A stretch of 53,395 nucleotides of DNA, taken from a virus. Positions 24,259 to 36,400 of this stretch are shown here, piece by piece; within the stretch, counting starts at the first letter, position 1; each line of letters begins with the position of its first letter. The position numbers were made by a program, and so were the translations under genes. The notes below the pieces were generated by a model. It was not told the DNA's origin, searched no databases, and worked only from the letters and a program-made list of their open reading frames with translations. The DNA is taken from IMG/VR virus record IMGVR_UViG_3300009184_000059, positions 1-53,395 of that record. The stretch is one strand, 5' to 3'.

Positions 24259-27200
24259 TCCAAGGACGCCCCTCTAGGTCTTCTATAACAAATTCTACAC
24301 CTGCAGGTATGTTTCTGCGAATTACTTCTTCTACCTGCTTAGTATCTGGAAATGCAGTTTTTAGCATTTTGGGTAGTCGTACTATTACTAGTCCGCCATA
24401 CTGGAAACTTTGACCAGCCCCGAAACCTATATCCCAGTAAGCTTTCGCTTCACTATTTTTATTGAACACCTCAGCGGGCTTTAGCAGGTCTTTTGCCCCT
24501 CCGCCCCTTCTTCTGGTATCTATCATTACTAGGTCTTCGATTTTGGCAGACGCTGTTACGAATATAACACCAATTTGTATAGCTAGCGGGTTGTAAAGCG
24601 GATTATATGGATTGATCACTGAGTTGTCGGGTGTTACATTGATTACTGAACTGCTAATAGACTCCTGTATAATATCCCCATCCTCATTCCTCACATATTG
24701 AGGGATTATGTACACATATACCGGAACCCCTATTAAGTCTTCCCTAGCTTTTAGGTATGGATTTAAATTAATTTTTTCCAAACCAATATTCTTCACCGTG
24801 TAAACCCTGCTAACGGTTGTGTAGTCAACCCTTACAAGATTTTCATCTTCTTCCTGTATTGGGTTTCTTAGGTAAATCAAACCATTCGAAACATTATAGT
24901 CTAAGATGTCGGATTTAGCCACCTCAACCCAAGCGCTTGACGTGCTTTCTCGTGTCCAAACCCTTAACATTGGCCTCTGCGGGTTGGCAAGTGAGGGGAA
25001 CTGGGTTGGCTCCATTACCATCACAATCGGTGCTTGCCTAATTCTAATAATATCCCTTGATATAACCTCTGGCGTTTCCTGCTTAACATCAACATATGGT
25101 CTACCGAATATAGGAGACCAACCCATGTTATTGGCCTCGGCGATTGCGTAGAATGCCTGAAGTGTTTTGCCCTGATATTCCGATAACCAGCCACCAATTG
25201 GCATTACTGAACTGTTAGGAACCTTGACGTTCCTATTGAAAGAGCCTGACCTAACTGGTATACCCCAAGGGTCTGATGCCCCTAGCGTGGAGTCAATACT
25301 CTCTATACCTATCTTAGACTTCCCCCTTAGGGAGGCACCGTAGACGGGCATAGCGTATTTGAATGGCAATTCATTTAGCCCGTCAATTACCTTTGGGTAC
25401 TGCTGCTTGCTTAATACTTCAGCTTCTGATATAACGCCAATGTATATATTTTGTGCGCCCCTCTTTACGTACTCAATATAACTAAGCTTAGATCCACCAT
25501 CTTTGTTGACTATAAACTCTTTTTGTCTTTTATCGTAGAAGCCAATCCGCACGAATGGTGAAGTTACGTAAGACTCAAGTTCCAGCTCCACATAATGCCT
25601 TTGCCTCTCGTTGGGCCCAACAGTGGTCGGGAAAACTGGGATACCTACTGGCCTTCCATCTAAAGTGCACAGCAACTTTATGCCATCAGCTTTACTAATA
25701 AAGCCAGTTTCTACACCAGGGAAGATTCGCCCATTTTCGTTCATGGCGTATATTGGGTTGGCACTGACATCTAACGTTGTAGTGGTGCTGGCGCTACGGC
25801 TAGACATAGTCACTACTTTACCCTCTAGAGGCTTATCTGGGGGACCAGGAAGCCACCTACCCTCAGTATACTTATCTACCGCATTATTGACTACTTCGTC
25901 TGTCCTTAGGTAAAGCTTTCCGTCAGAAGTTATAAACGCCTCAACATTTGGATTGCTACTTTCAAGCCTATACAGACCAGCTTGTAAAGGATTGAAATTT
26001 GGAGATATAGAGGTAGAAACCTCAGATATTGGATCCACACCCCAAACGACATCCGTGAGTGTTCCCGATGCGCCCGTCTCGACATAATTATGATTTAGCT
26101 GTATCGGGCCCATATCGCCAATTAAGGTAAACGTCTTCCTTACAACGCCCTCATAATCTATAACTGCGTTATCCCCAGATACTGTAGTAAAACCTACAAT
26201 ATCTCTACCGTAACCAGTTATGTCTGATATGCCTAACTCAACCTGATTATTGTATTGGGAACCAGCCCTGGAGGTAGAAGTTACACCTACGATTAGCGTA
26301 TTACCTATAGACCTTTGGTCCTGAGGGATCTGTATTGGCAGCGCTTGCCCATTTAATGCGGTTTTATTAATATTCTTAACTAGAGCCCTAGAGGGATCAT
26401 AATTAAACAATAGGTCTTCAGGCTTAATGAAATATGGTTGAGGTAAATGCTTTTGTATTCTCTGGATAGTTGGTGTTCCACCTAGCCAGATGAAGAGTTC
26501 ATCAGTAAACTTCTGGGTAATAGGGCCCCAAAGGCCATCTATAGGCATAGCCCCATCCCATCTTGACTGCCAATCCCTAACGGCCCTCTCTGTTGCTGGA
26601 CCGTAGTAGCCGTCTTCTGTTAGGTGCAGTAATCTTTGGATACTAGTTACATCAGATATAAGGCCCCAGTTACTATCTACTGGAATACCCCATTGGTAAG
26701 CCCTAGTTTCTTTCCACCTGCGCACTGCTGCTGCGGTAGCCGGACCGTAGTCGCCATCAGCGTTTACATTTACCGCTCTTTGAATCATTTTGACAAATGC
26801 TATCCTATTATTGGCGCTAAAAAAATTAATAATAGCATACCCTGGATCTGGTGTCTTAGTTATCCCAGTCCAATATCTGTAGTCCCAGGTCGTTTGCTTT
26901 ACATTATTCGTCGCCCAAATTTCAGGATTTTGTCCCCAAAGCACTCTCTGCGAATCGGGGATCCAACCAGAGCCGCCACCAGGTCGCTCTTCTACCTGAT
27001 AGTATTGCCATGCCTTATTGAGCATGTCACCTGTAAACCTAGTTGTATCTATCCTGGTTAACTGGATATCGACAAAATCAATCTTAACATTTGAGCCCAA
27101 ACCAAGAAGATATGGTGTTATAGAAATATACTCAAAGGCAAAAGTCTTGGGGTATTGAACAAGGAATACGTCAGATATGCGATCTAAATTCCTTCTCGAA

Positions 27201-30200
27201 TCAGACATTTCCGAATAGTTATATAAGAAAGACGAATCAGAAACACTCCTCAAATCCATGTATTTGTCTGGCGACGAGGTATACTTTAGGTGGTTGTAGG
27301 GATTAGTCTCAAATGCTCCTGAAGTATTTGTATTTTGGTTTACTTCAGTCGTGAGCCCCCAGAATTGGATCTGGCTCCCCAGTATCGCAAAAAACTCCGA
27401 GTCGGCAATCCCGTCCTGATACCTTGCGCCAGCTAATTGTTTGAATTGAGCTACAGCTTCATATGTCCTATTGTCATAAACTCCGGTCTGGGGTATAGTC
27501 CCGGTGACATAACGCAGTGCCCAGGCAGAGGCCTCCACGTAACCCTGGTTGGGCGTCATTCCAGCTGGAGTAGGTCCATTTACCCCTTTAGACAAGAAGG
27601 AGGACACGATGGAGCTTAATCGCCCTAAAGCATATTGAATAAATCTAACAACCTCCCCGCTGCTTCCCGTAGTGTAGTTGCCCGCTATACCCGCGAAAGG
27701 GTAAGCGGTTGTCTTAGACATAAGCAGTTCGTTTCTGCTTAAAATAGCGTTGGGCCTTGGCGCACCCCAACCCTTGTTGAACCTATTAAAAGATATTTGA
27801 TTAGAACCATGCTCTGTCCATGTCCTTGGTAAGCGAACATGACTATAAACCTGGCCGCTAGGGAGTATTTCCTTACCTCTGTACCTCGCCAATATTGTTG
27901 TTGTCTGCCTTGTGCTAGACTGGACTGTATCTCTAGAGCTAGCTTTAACTTTCACTGCAAACTTATTAGATGGGTATGACCTATCTATGTATTGGCCAGC
28001 GCCATACTCTGCGCTTATGGGGTCATCCTTGATAATATGGGGACCAAAACCCTCAGGTATTATAAACAGGGGAGAAAAACTTTCCGTCCATGCGTACGGG
28101 TACATGTCTCCCGACAATGTCGTTGGGGTAATGACATTTTCGTTGGTAACTTCAAGAGTATACTGCCTCTGATTCCCGCTAATACCCCTCAGGAAATCGG
28201 CGCCCATCTCTTTCACTATCTGTTCATCTACTAATTCTTTAAGCGTTTTAAAAATTGGAGACTTAGATGAACTAAGTCCATAGGCTAATTTTCTCCTCCA
28301 GGCGAACTGGTTTATAGTAGAAACATCTTTAGGCTCATAGTTAAAAGAATATTGCAGCTTTTCCTTTTCCTTTAATACGGTTCCATTTATAACCCAAGAA
28401 GGTAACCACTCGGTCTCAAAAGACCAGGAAGAAACATACCCAGATTGATCGCTCGAATCTAATGGTCTAGATTTGATTGTTGATAATATAAAGTTCCAAC
28501 CAAACTTATAAGAACCCTCGAACCTAGCAGCATTTATTTGGTTAAAATAGTTAGGAATCTGCAGCCTTCTTGGCGCAATGTTGGAAGAGTCTTCAAGTTT
28601 TCCGCACTCAGTTATTATCCCCTGGGTATCTACTATTATAGAACCACCAGAACCAAATCTTTTTATAACGGTAGTAGCATATTTTGTAGCAGAAGAAGAA
28701 TCTTTTACCGTAAATAGAGTCTTCCAATATTCTTTATCGTCCGCAGTAGGGGTTGCGTCAGTATTGGTGTGGATAATACTTACGTAACTTCTAGCTGAGG
28801 AATACAAGGCATTTGGATGTCCAATAAAAGGTGAAACAGAATTAAATTCATCCTGAGAAAAATCCCATCCACCATACGGATTAAGTCCGTTAAATATGGT
28901 GTCGGTCGCATTTGATACTGTTATAGTATCGCCAAGCCCATACTTGGAATCTAACGCAACATTAGAAGAGGAACCCTTGTTCAAGCTACCCGTAAAGGGG
29001 TGAACTGGGAGGGAAATGCCAAGACCAAAACTGTTTGCGGAAGACATATGCTCTGCTTTTACGTATAAAGCCCCACCAAAGTCTCTTGTAAACCTCATTA
29101 GTTTTGGCATATAGCTAGATATATCGCTAGGGAATCCTGTGAGGTCTAGTAGGAGGATATCAAACCTACGAAGATTATCTTCGCTTACCGCATCTATATC
29201 TAACACCCAATAAGCAGCGTACTCCTTGGCTTCCTCGCCGGAAACAGACTTGAGCGGGGCATTCACATTACCATTCCACTGGAATGAAGAGTTGTTATAA
29301 ATTGTGTTGCCATCACTTGGGTTTTGTACTGCTGGGTCTACATCCTCTACAATAGTATAACCCCTATCTTCCGATAGTGGATTTACTATTTTGACCCCTG
29401 ACGGATTGTATGCTGATTTCTCCATATTAAAGAAAACGTAGGGGTACTGCGTTGGTGGTTTCAGGTAATTGTAGTTTACGCTACCGGAAGAGAGATCTGT
29501 AGTCGTCCTACTTGGATAATTGTAGGTAAGTATGCCTGCCCTTATAACCTTCTGGGATTTTGTAGGATCAACCGTATATCTTTCCTCGAAGTCGGCTTTT
29601 ACCCTCCACCTGAATGTCTGGAATAACCTTGGGTCTTCTATCCCTTTCTTGGGAACAAAAACCTTATAGCCCTCCATGCCAGACCTCGGAACCCCAATTA
29701 TTTGCTCTTTTTGCGTACTTGATTTTGTAGTAAAAATTTTTTCATTTTCATTAGCACTATCAGCTACGTCGGACTCTTCGGGTACATACTTGAAGAATGG
29801 TTGCGGATTAAGTATTTCTCTGTAATTAATATTCTGATTTTTTATAGTGGAACCGTCAGAAGATAATTCAGCCTTATTGTACCTTAGGTAGAGAGATTCG
29901 TCGGAGTCTACATCTACATAAGCCCAGACCCTGTATACTCCAATAGTCCTGTTCTCGGACTCTACGTGCTGATCGGACTGTATAAGTTTAATTTTATATT
30001 TCTTATTTCCATTTAAATCTAAATACTCTTTACCATCTTCATCTTCAACCCTTATCTTGCTGCGCACTATAGTTAATGGCTGATTACTGGTTGCTAGATC
30101 TTCTTGGTCTAAATGAAAATATCGACTAACATGCCGAAAAGGCAAAATGTGACTATTTAGAAATTCATTCTCGTCGGTGATCTCATAGTTTTCTTCTACC

Positions 30201-30484
30201 GTAAACTCATCAGTTATTGCGGGATATTCATCTTGCATTACCTCGTTGCCAAATTCGTCCTGCAGGATGCCTAGGTTATTGGAATAAAATAACTTTGTCA
30301 GTCTATCGGAGCCCTGGGTATTCTCTGGGACCATATTCGAGGTATCTAGAATCACCATATTATTGTCGGGAGAAAATGCGGGAGACTTTACCCATGCTAG
30401 GTTTACGTCTCCATCGGGAACCTTTTTGCCCCTTCTGATTGCTTTTTCATTTCCCTCTGATGTAATATTATCAAATTTTTTCAT
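24251..30484 (-). CDS. giant tail protein with peptidoglycan-binding repeats (2,077 aa)
   Basis: A very large tail protein. Two peptidoglycan-binding (PG_binding_1-like) regions are visible. The first, at about 950-1035, has VRFIQYALG ... GVYDNRTYEAVAQFKQ. The second, at about 1230-1350, has tandem units: IQRAVNVNADGDYGPATAAAVRRWK, IQRLLHLTEDGYYGPATERAVRDWQ and a last unit ending IDGLWGPITQKF. This helical fold normally anchors enzymes to the cell wall. The rest is beta-rich, without catalytic motifs. The C-terminal part ends with a VIEDLEGRPWNE tail after VRLPKMLKTAFPDTKQVEEVIRR. It starts in a TAATG overlap after the 2,027-residue gene. Inferred role: tail fibre or baseplate arm holding the virion on the wall during adsorption. 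Confidence 0.75.
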   Translation of the reverse strand: MKKFDNITSEGNEKAIRRGKKVPDGDVNLAWVKSPAFSPDNNMVILDTSNMVPENTQGSDRLTKLFYSNNLGILQDEFGNEVMQDEYPAITDEFTVEENYEITDENEFLNSHILPFRHVSRYFHLDQEDLATSNQPLTIVRSKIRVEDEDGKEYLDLNGNKKYKIKLIQSDQHVESENRTIGVYRVWAYVDVDSDESLYLRYNKAELSSDGSTIKNQNINYREILNPQPFFKYVPEESDVADSANENEKIFTTKSSTQKEQIIGVPRSGMEGYKVFVPKKGIEDPRLFQTFRWRVKADFEERYTVDPTKSQKVIRAGILTYNYPSRTTTDLSSGSVNYNYLKPPTQYPYVFFNMEKSAYNPSGVKIVNPLSEDRGYTIVEDVDPAVQNPSDGNTIYNNSSFQWNGNVNAPLKSVSGEEAKEYAAYWVLDIDAVSEDNLRRFDILLLDLTGFPSDISSYMPKLMRFTRDFGGALYVKAEHMSSANSFGLGISLPVHPFTGSLNKGSSSNVALDSKYGLGDTITVSNATDTIFNGLNPYGGWDFSQDEFNSVSPFIGHPNALYSSARSYVSIIHTNTDATPTADDKEYWKTLFTVKDSSSATKYATTVIKRFGSGGSIIVDTQGIITECGKLEDSSNIAPRRLQIPNYFNQINAARFEGSYKFGWNFILSTIKSRPLDSSDQSGYVSSWSFETEWLPSWVINGTVLKEKEKLQYSFNYEPKDVSTINQFAWRRKLAYGLSSSKSPIFKTLKELVDEQIVKEMGADFLRGISGNQRQYTLEVTNENVITPTTLSGDMYPYAWTESFSPLFIIPEGFGPHIIKDDPISAEYGAGQYIDRSYPSNKFAVKVKASSRDTVQSSTRQTTTILARYRGKEILPSGQVYSHVRLPRTWTEHGSNQISFNRFNKGWGAPRPNAILSRNELLMSKTTAYPFAGIAGNYTTGSSGEVVRFIQYALGRLSSIVSSFLSKGVNGPTPAGMTPNQGYVEASAWALRYVTGTIPQTGVYDNRTYEAVAQFKQLAGARYQDGIADSEFFAILGSQIQFWGLTTEVNQNTNTSGAFETNPYNHLKYTSSPDKYMDLRSVSDSSFLYNYSEMSDSRRNLDRISDVFLVQYPKTFAFEYISITPYLLGLGSNVKIDFVDIQLTRIDTTRFTGDMLNKAWQYYQVEERPGGGSGWIPDSQRVLWGQNPEIWATNNVKQTTWDYRYWTGITKTPDPGYAIINFFSANNRIAFVKMIQRAVNVNADGDYGPATAAAVRRWKETRAYQWGIPVDSNWGLISDVTSIQRLLHLTEDGYYGPATERAVRDWQSRWDGAMPIDGLWGPITQKFTDELFIWLGGTPTIQRIQKHLPQPYFIKPEDLLFNYDPSRALVKNINKTALNGQALPIQIPQDQRSIGNTLIVGVTSTSRAGSQYNNQVELGISDITGYGRDIVGFTTVSGDNAVIDYEGVVRKTFTLIGDMGPIQLNHNYVETGASGTLTDVVWGVDPISEVSTSISPNFNPLQAGLYRLESSNPNVEAFITSDGKLYLRTDEVVNNAVDKYTEGRWLPGPPDKPLEGKVVTMSSRSASTTTTLDVSANPIYAMNENGRIFPGVETGFISKADGIKLLCTLDGRPVGIPVFPTTVGPNERQRHYVELELESYVTSPFVRIGFYDKRQKEFIVNKDGGSKLSYIEYVKRGAQNIYIGVISEAEVLSKQQYPKVIDGLNELPFKYAMPVYGASLRGKSKIGIESIDSTLGASDPWGIPVRSGSFNRNVKVPNSSVMPIGGWLSEYQGKTLQAFYAIAEANNMGWSPIFGRPYVDVKQETPEVISRDIIRIRQAPIVMVMEPTQFPSLANPQRPMLRVWTRESTSSAWVEVAKSDILDYNVSNGLIYLRNPIQEEDENLVRVDYTTVSRVYTVKNIGLEKINLNPYLKAREDLIGVPVYVYIIPQYVRNEDGDIIQESISSSVINVTPDNSVINPYNPLYNPLAIQIGVIFVTASAKIEDLVMIDTRRRGGGAKDLLKPAEVFNKNSEAKAYWDIGFGAGQSFQYGGLVIVRLPKMLKTAFPDTKQVEEVIRRNIPAGVEFVIEDLEGRPWNE

Positions 30485-33400
30485 TATACATCCCTATAAT
30501 CCGGATGGATTTGTGGTAGGTTTTCGATCTTGAACACATAGAAGTCATCACCTAGCATGCCTCTTTGGTATTGGTCGTAAAGGTTGATCGCGTACCATTT
30601 AGCCGGGCTCCATGTATTAGTAACGGGAGTTGCGTCAGCTGTGGGTGTTTCTTCGTCGAAAGTTACAGGAAATGCATTTACTGTTGCGGGAGGAGGAATA
30701 AGGGGCTCTATTACCAGTCTCCCAGATTCATCGAGGTAAATTTTTGGTTGAATATTAAGATTCTGTGATGTTGGTATAGATTGATTCTCCCCATTAACAG
30801 ACCTAAACTTTGGTGGATATTCCCTCCAGAAAACCACATCACCAACAGCCTCCCAGGTTTCCCCTCCCGAGGGACTTGAAGAATACGACTCGGTAGAGAC
30901 AAACCAGTATCCAGGCATATTAGGTGTAGCGGAAACGAAAGGCCCTATACGGAAAACGCCGCTCGAGTCCGCAGTGACTCTGCCAGAATCTGGCCAAATT
31001 GGAGTAGCTGCAGGGCTTGAATCTGGCCCAACATCCGGTGTTGAGTTATTGTTTGTAAATATTTCGTAAACAGACCTACCCTTTTTGTAGGATACGTAAG
31101 CATACGGTACAGGATTACCATCTTCGTTTAGCACTTTCCCATAAACAGATGTAGCACTTAGGCCGTCTGCGGGTATAGCTGTTGGATCGGCTAGTGCATG
31201 CAATTTATAGGGTTCAAATTTGCGTGCTTCTATTTCAAGGTTTAACTCTGAAGTAAAATCACCCGCTACAGTGACAGTAGCAACCTCTACATCTGAGCCT
31301 TCCTCAGAGGTAAGAGTCAACCAAGCAAAACCATCCCTATCTGTGGTTATTGGGGCCGTATTTGTTCCGGTTGAATCAAAAGTGCCGAAAGTAGTAGAAA
31401 CATTATAGGACTGATTAGGCTTTGGGTTGCCGAAACTATCAACAGAATAAATAGAAACTATAGCATAGTCGGTCCCATTTGCAACCAGAATTCCAGGACT
31501 GACCCGCGTTATAGGGGTTGATGCTTCGTATTCGTTCAAGCTTATAAAAACAAAACCTTCTTCAACTGTAGTGTAGAAGGGATTTAAGGGAACGTCTATT
31601 GGTGTCGCTGGATCAAAAACGGAACTTTCATACACTACGCTAAAGGGAGTGGCGCCACTAGGTGTGCTATCAAAAGTTATCTTAGCCCTTTGGGCACCGT
31701 TTGCGGTAAAGTATTCATTGTCTACTATAAATGAATCCCTAAGTTTGTAGGAAACTTCGTAAACATGATTAGTCAATGTTTCTTGGTTTACATCTATTTC
31801 ATTACTACTTGAGTAACCGTTACTGACGATTAGTTGACCAGATGTGTAATCAGAAACTGTTGCATCGTATATGTTTTCGTAAGCTAGATATAGTTTTTCT
31901 GTACCAGTGCCATAAACATATTGAGTATTTTTAAGTGACAGATTAATATTTTCGTCAAAAAATGAAACTTGACGCATTTCCACCGGGGTGGAGCTAAGGG
32001 CCTTCACCAATATAGGGGCGCCCTGCCTAGGCACTTTCTCTGTGTAGAAATCGCTAAATGTAGCCCCTTCAGAACCCGGGGATGCGACTTCTTCTATGGG
32101 GTCTACGTAGAAGTAGTACTCGTCATTCCTATCGTAAAACCAGCCACTATGCATCTGGGGATTCCACTGAGGATTAATTTCGGATTTCATTTTTACTCTA
32201 ACAACAAAAGGAGAGTAGTAGAACAAACCAGATCCATTGTCAATCTCAGTGATCGAATCTAATGGATAAGACGTCCCGGAAGCCCATGCAGTATTAAATG
32301 AGGGTTCAACTGTATTCTGATCTAACCACGATATAACTCTATCATTATTGGTTGATACACCAATCCATGTAACTATACTGTCTTCTGAGTTGGCGATCCC
32401 AAAATCGTTTCTATCTACCTCAAGCGTTGTAAAGCCGTAGTTATTCAGACCACTAGAGGGCTTATTGCCGTTTCTCCATGGGCCGTTTTCGTCTACTACG
32501 CCAGATGCTATGTTAGCGATAGTGCTTTCGAAAGGTATGTACTTTATTTTATGAAGAGGATATTCTGAAAGAAAGACGGTTGCGGGAGAAGCCCCCGACT
32601 TGTTGAGCGTCCACGTTTCACCAGTAACAGCCACACAAGTCGTCGATGCGGCTGTCTGAAACTTGGTGGCGTCGAAGTCTGCGACGGTGGTGCCTGCGAT
32701 GCCGTTCTTGACGATGGCACGGTAGACGGTGCCGACGAACGGAGCAGTGACGCCCGCTCCTGACGTGCCCAGTTCGACGGGGGTGGCGGAGTCGAACACG
32801 GCGACTATGCCTGCGTTCGTGACGGGGCTGAGAGCGGACCAGTTGATTCCATCTGATGATGTGTAGAAGGTCACGACGTGCTGCGTGGACCCGTTGTCTA
32901 CGTCAAGAGTGACGCGCACCCACACGTCGGTCCCTGCCTGAATGGCCGAACCAAACCCCCTCGTCGAGGATGATGCGACCTGACTGCCGTCAGTACTCAG
33001 GTCAAACCAAAGGTTTGTGGAGGTCATGTAGAAGTTCCACGACCTCGCCGCACCACCGCCCCACTTACTCGCAATTATACGGGTGCCGAGAGGAGATGCA
33101 TTTAACTTCACTCGCACGTCAATATCGCCTGTGATCGACAATGCCGCGGAGTCAGGTGTCGACACATAGTTGCCACTAGTCCCGGGCAAAGCCACATAAT
33201 TCCCTGGTATGTTGTCTACTGTTATTTCTATGGATGTCTCTGTTGCCGGAAGTATTACAGCATACCTTTCTCCGCCGCCAGTATCGATATTTACCCAAGA
33301 GTTACTACCGTTGACATATATATTTTCTTTTGGTATAAATATATTAGAAGTTATTTCAGGAACCGCGCCAGACCCATACGAAGCTGCATCATAAGGGACC

Positions 33401-36400
33401 ATGGCACCATAGTCTCCGTCATCATTCACCGTCAATAGCTCTACAACTATTTCCTTAGATTCCTCTGACGTAATATACTGGTCCCATACAATCTCAGGGA
33501 TATCAGCTGACCAGCTAGAAGTGCTTGATACTGCAACACCACTATTAACTGAAACCAGAAAAGTCTGACTATCTGAAACCCATTTGTAGTCTGTCAAGGT
33601 CGTGCTACCATTAACGCCAACCACGAACTCTTGGAAAGCTCTTAGGTCGGTATCTAAATAAGTTCCAGGCGTGGCGCTATCTGCATCAATGTAATCTGAT
33701 GGGGTGGAGTGATTTAACTTGTCGCTTACGTATAAGCTTAAGTCTCCGGAGGGATAGGAGTCTACACCGTGAAAGCCGCTCGGCCATATTTCCCAGCCAT
33801 CATAAGGCGTCCAGTCTCCTGATACTGATGACATTTCCAAGATTATATACTCGTCATAGCCATCTGCTACGGCCAATGCTTTAGCTGCTACTACAATAGG
33901 ATCATCCCAAATAGGGGTTATTGTCCATCCGCTAAAGCTTCCAGTGAAACTTTTTGCCGTAACAGTTACCGTCGTGAATACTGTACTTCCTTTAGCGGTT
34001 ATGACACCCTCAAAATAGGAAGTAAGGCCTGCGGTTCGCGCGACTCTTATCTTGTCACCTATTGAATAAAGATTATTATTAGGTGATAAGCTAATAGTAT
34101 AGCTGCCACCTATAGTTATGGCGGTGGCGTTGATTGAATTGGGGCTAGTTATCCCAACAAAGGTTGAATCGTCAGGATCAGTGTCAGTGTAGTATACGTT
34201 GCCCTTGATCTCTGAATTTGAGCGATGAAAAATTAATTCATTATCGTCAAGTATGGTTGGAGTCGCAGAGTTAATTGATCCAGACTCAAAACCAAATACA
34301 GCATAATATTTATCAGACACCGGTGAAGCGTGGTCATATAAGAAGTACTGGTATTCGGTACTCTGTATCGCGCTGCTAGGGCTAAAGTCATAAAGACCAA
34401 AACCCGCCTCTAACGTATCAAGAGAAAAAACAGGTGTAGCATCGCCTGTCAACAGATTTAGGTAGTTAGGTATAGTCCATCTTGATGATGTAAGGTCGCC
34501 GTTGTAAACTATATCACTTATCTTAATGTAATCAAATAGATTTATATCATCAACATAAAGATCTGAAGACTGCGATATTTCTTCAATAGTCCCAAATATG
34601 TATGACTCTCCAGAATACAAGGTTACAGATTTGCCTTCTTGTATGTCAGGGTTAATTGAGCCATAAATAGAGTCTCTTGGCATTTGAAAAACATAGGAGC
34701 CTGTAATGTCGGCCAACTTAGCCTTCATACTTGTTATGGCTGTGCCTGTGTATTTCTGCTCTTCTATATCGTACCAGTTTAGATAAGGTTGCAGTCTATT
34801 AGTGTCAACAACCGGAATGCTGGTAGTGAAATCAAAATAACTGGGATTTGTGTTTGGCGTTGCGCCACTTCTATCAACGTAGATGCTGGAACGATACACC
34901 TTCCCATCTTCCATGGTTGCTTTAAAGTTCAGCCAGAAATCCTCTTCGGGTACGACGTATACCGTTTTCTCTGCCCTGCCGAAAACATCTACCGACATTT
35001 GAATAGGAAGGTAATCATCTACAAGTGTCTTGGTGAAACCCCTAGCAGTGACCGAGAGATCAAACTCTCTAGGGCCAGTGATGGCATCTGGTCTATAGAG
35101 GAACAAATCCATATCATCACCGACACCAGACTGCGTGTCTGAGTCTGCTAGTGGTTCTGGGTCATATCGGTAAGGGAGTACCCCGTAACCTTTGGATCCT
35201 TCACCGTCTATATCCCAATAAGCTTGGTCCCATTTGAAGTAACCCCACGTGGTCGGGTAAGTAACGGCCATGTAGTCTATTAGGCTTATTAACTTGTCTG
35301 TTGGTAGGCCATCGGGAGTTACGTGTAAAGGGTCCGACAAGATGTCTGACATTTCCAAGACTTCCGGTGTGGCACCTAGGAAAGCTGAGTCTGGCGTAGC
35401 TCCCTCGTATAACCAGAGGTTCAATTCTCTGCGTAGGGCTAATTTAAATGCCTCTAACCCTACTCCTGGCTTGTTCTTGTAAACATCAAGTATTCTTTTC
35501 TTGAACGAATCGTTAGTCTCGCCAGTATGCCTCTCAAGGTCTACGCTCAGCCCGTGCTCATCAAACCAATTCCATACCTGACTTAAGCTCTGATTAAATC
35601 GCGTATCATCTATAGTCAGTATTTGGTAGTATTTCCTAACATATATCGTGTTAGTCGATTGATCTAAATAGAATAGGTCATCATCTTCTTTAGATTTTGA
35701 GAACTCTATAGTATCAAAAGCTCTTGACAGAATAGTCCCGTCACCAATAACTTGGACTATTTTATCTGGTATGCCACTGGTAATGTAGACCCAGTCTAAT
35801 TGGCCTACATCCGAAGTCTCTATAAACGACTGAAGCTGCAAGTACCCTACGTCATTGATTAGGTCGTCCAACCATTCGCCGGCTACGGCGTTTATGAACG
35901 AGCCTGCTAATGTTGTTGGGGTTGCTAGGCTTGGTGTGGCAGACGGTTCTGAGTCTCTACGTATTTCCATCCATTCAGGAAATTTGCGGAGGATGCTAGT
36001 GGTCCTGTCATACAATGGGGTTATAACAGGCTTATCTATAAGGACTTTTACATACAAATCAAAACTTATTGAGCTTAAATCTTTTTCAGACGTAAGGTCA
36101 AGAACTATTCTGCCGTAACGAGGAGTGTTTGGAAGATATATGCCACGATTAAGAGGCACTGAATCTATGCTGGGCCATTCGTCTGGAAAGTTTAGTGTAC
36201 TTAAATCGGTATAATAGAAAGATATAAGCGCAGTTACATCATTGGCCGAAAAATTATTATAAGATATATCCCATGTAGTTACATTAATCCTACCGGTAGT
36301 ATCAACGAAGCGCCCGTCTTTTACATAACCCGAATCAGTAACGATGTTAGGGCTAGCCGAATCATCCAATATGTTGAGGCCCGTCCAAATATCATTACCC

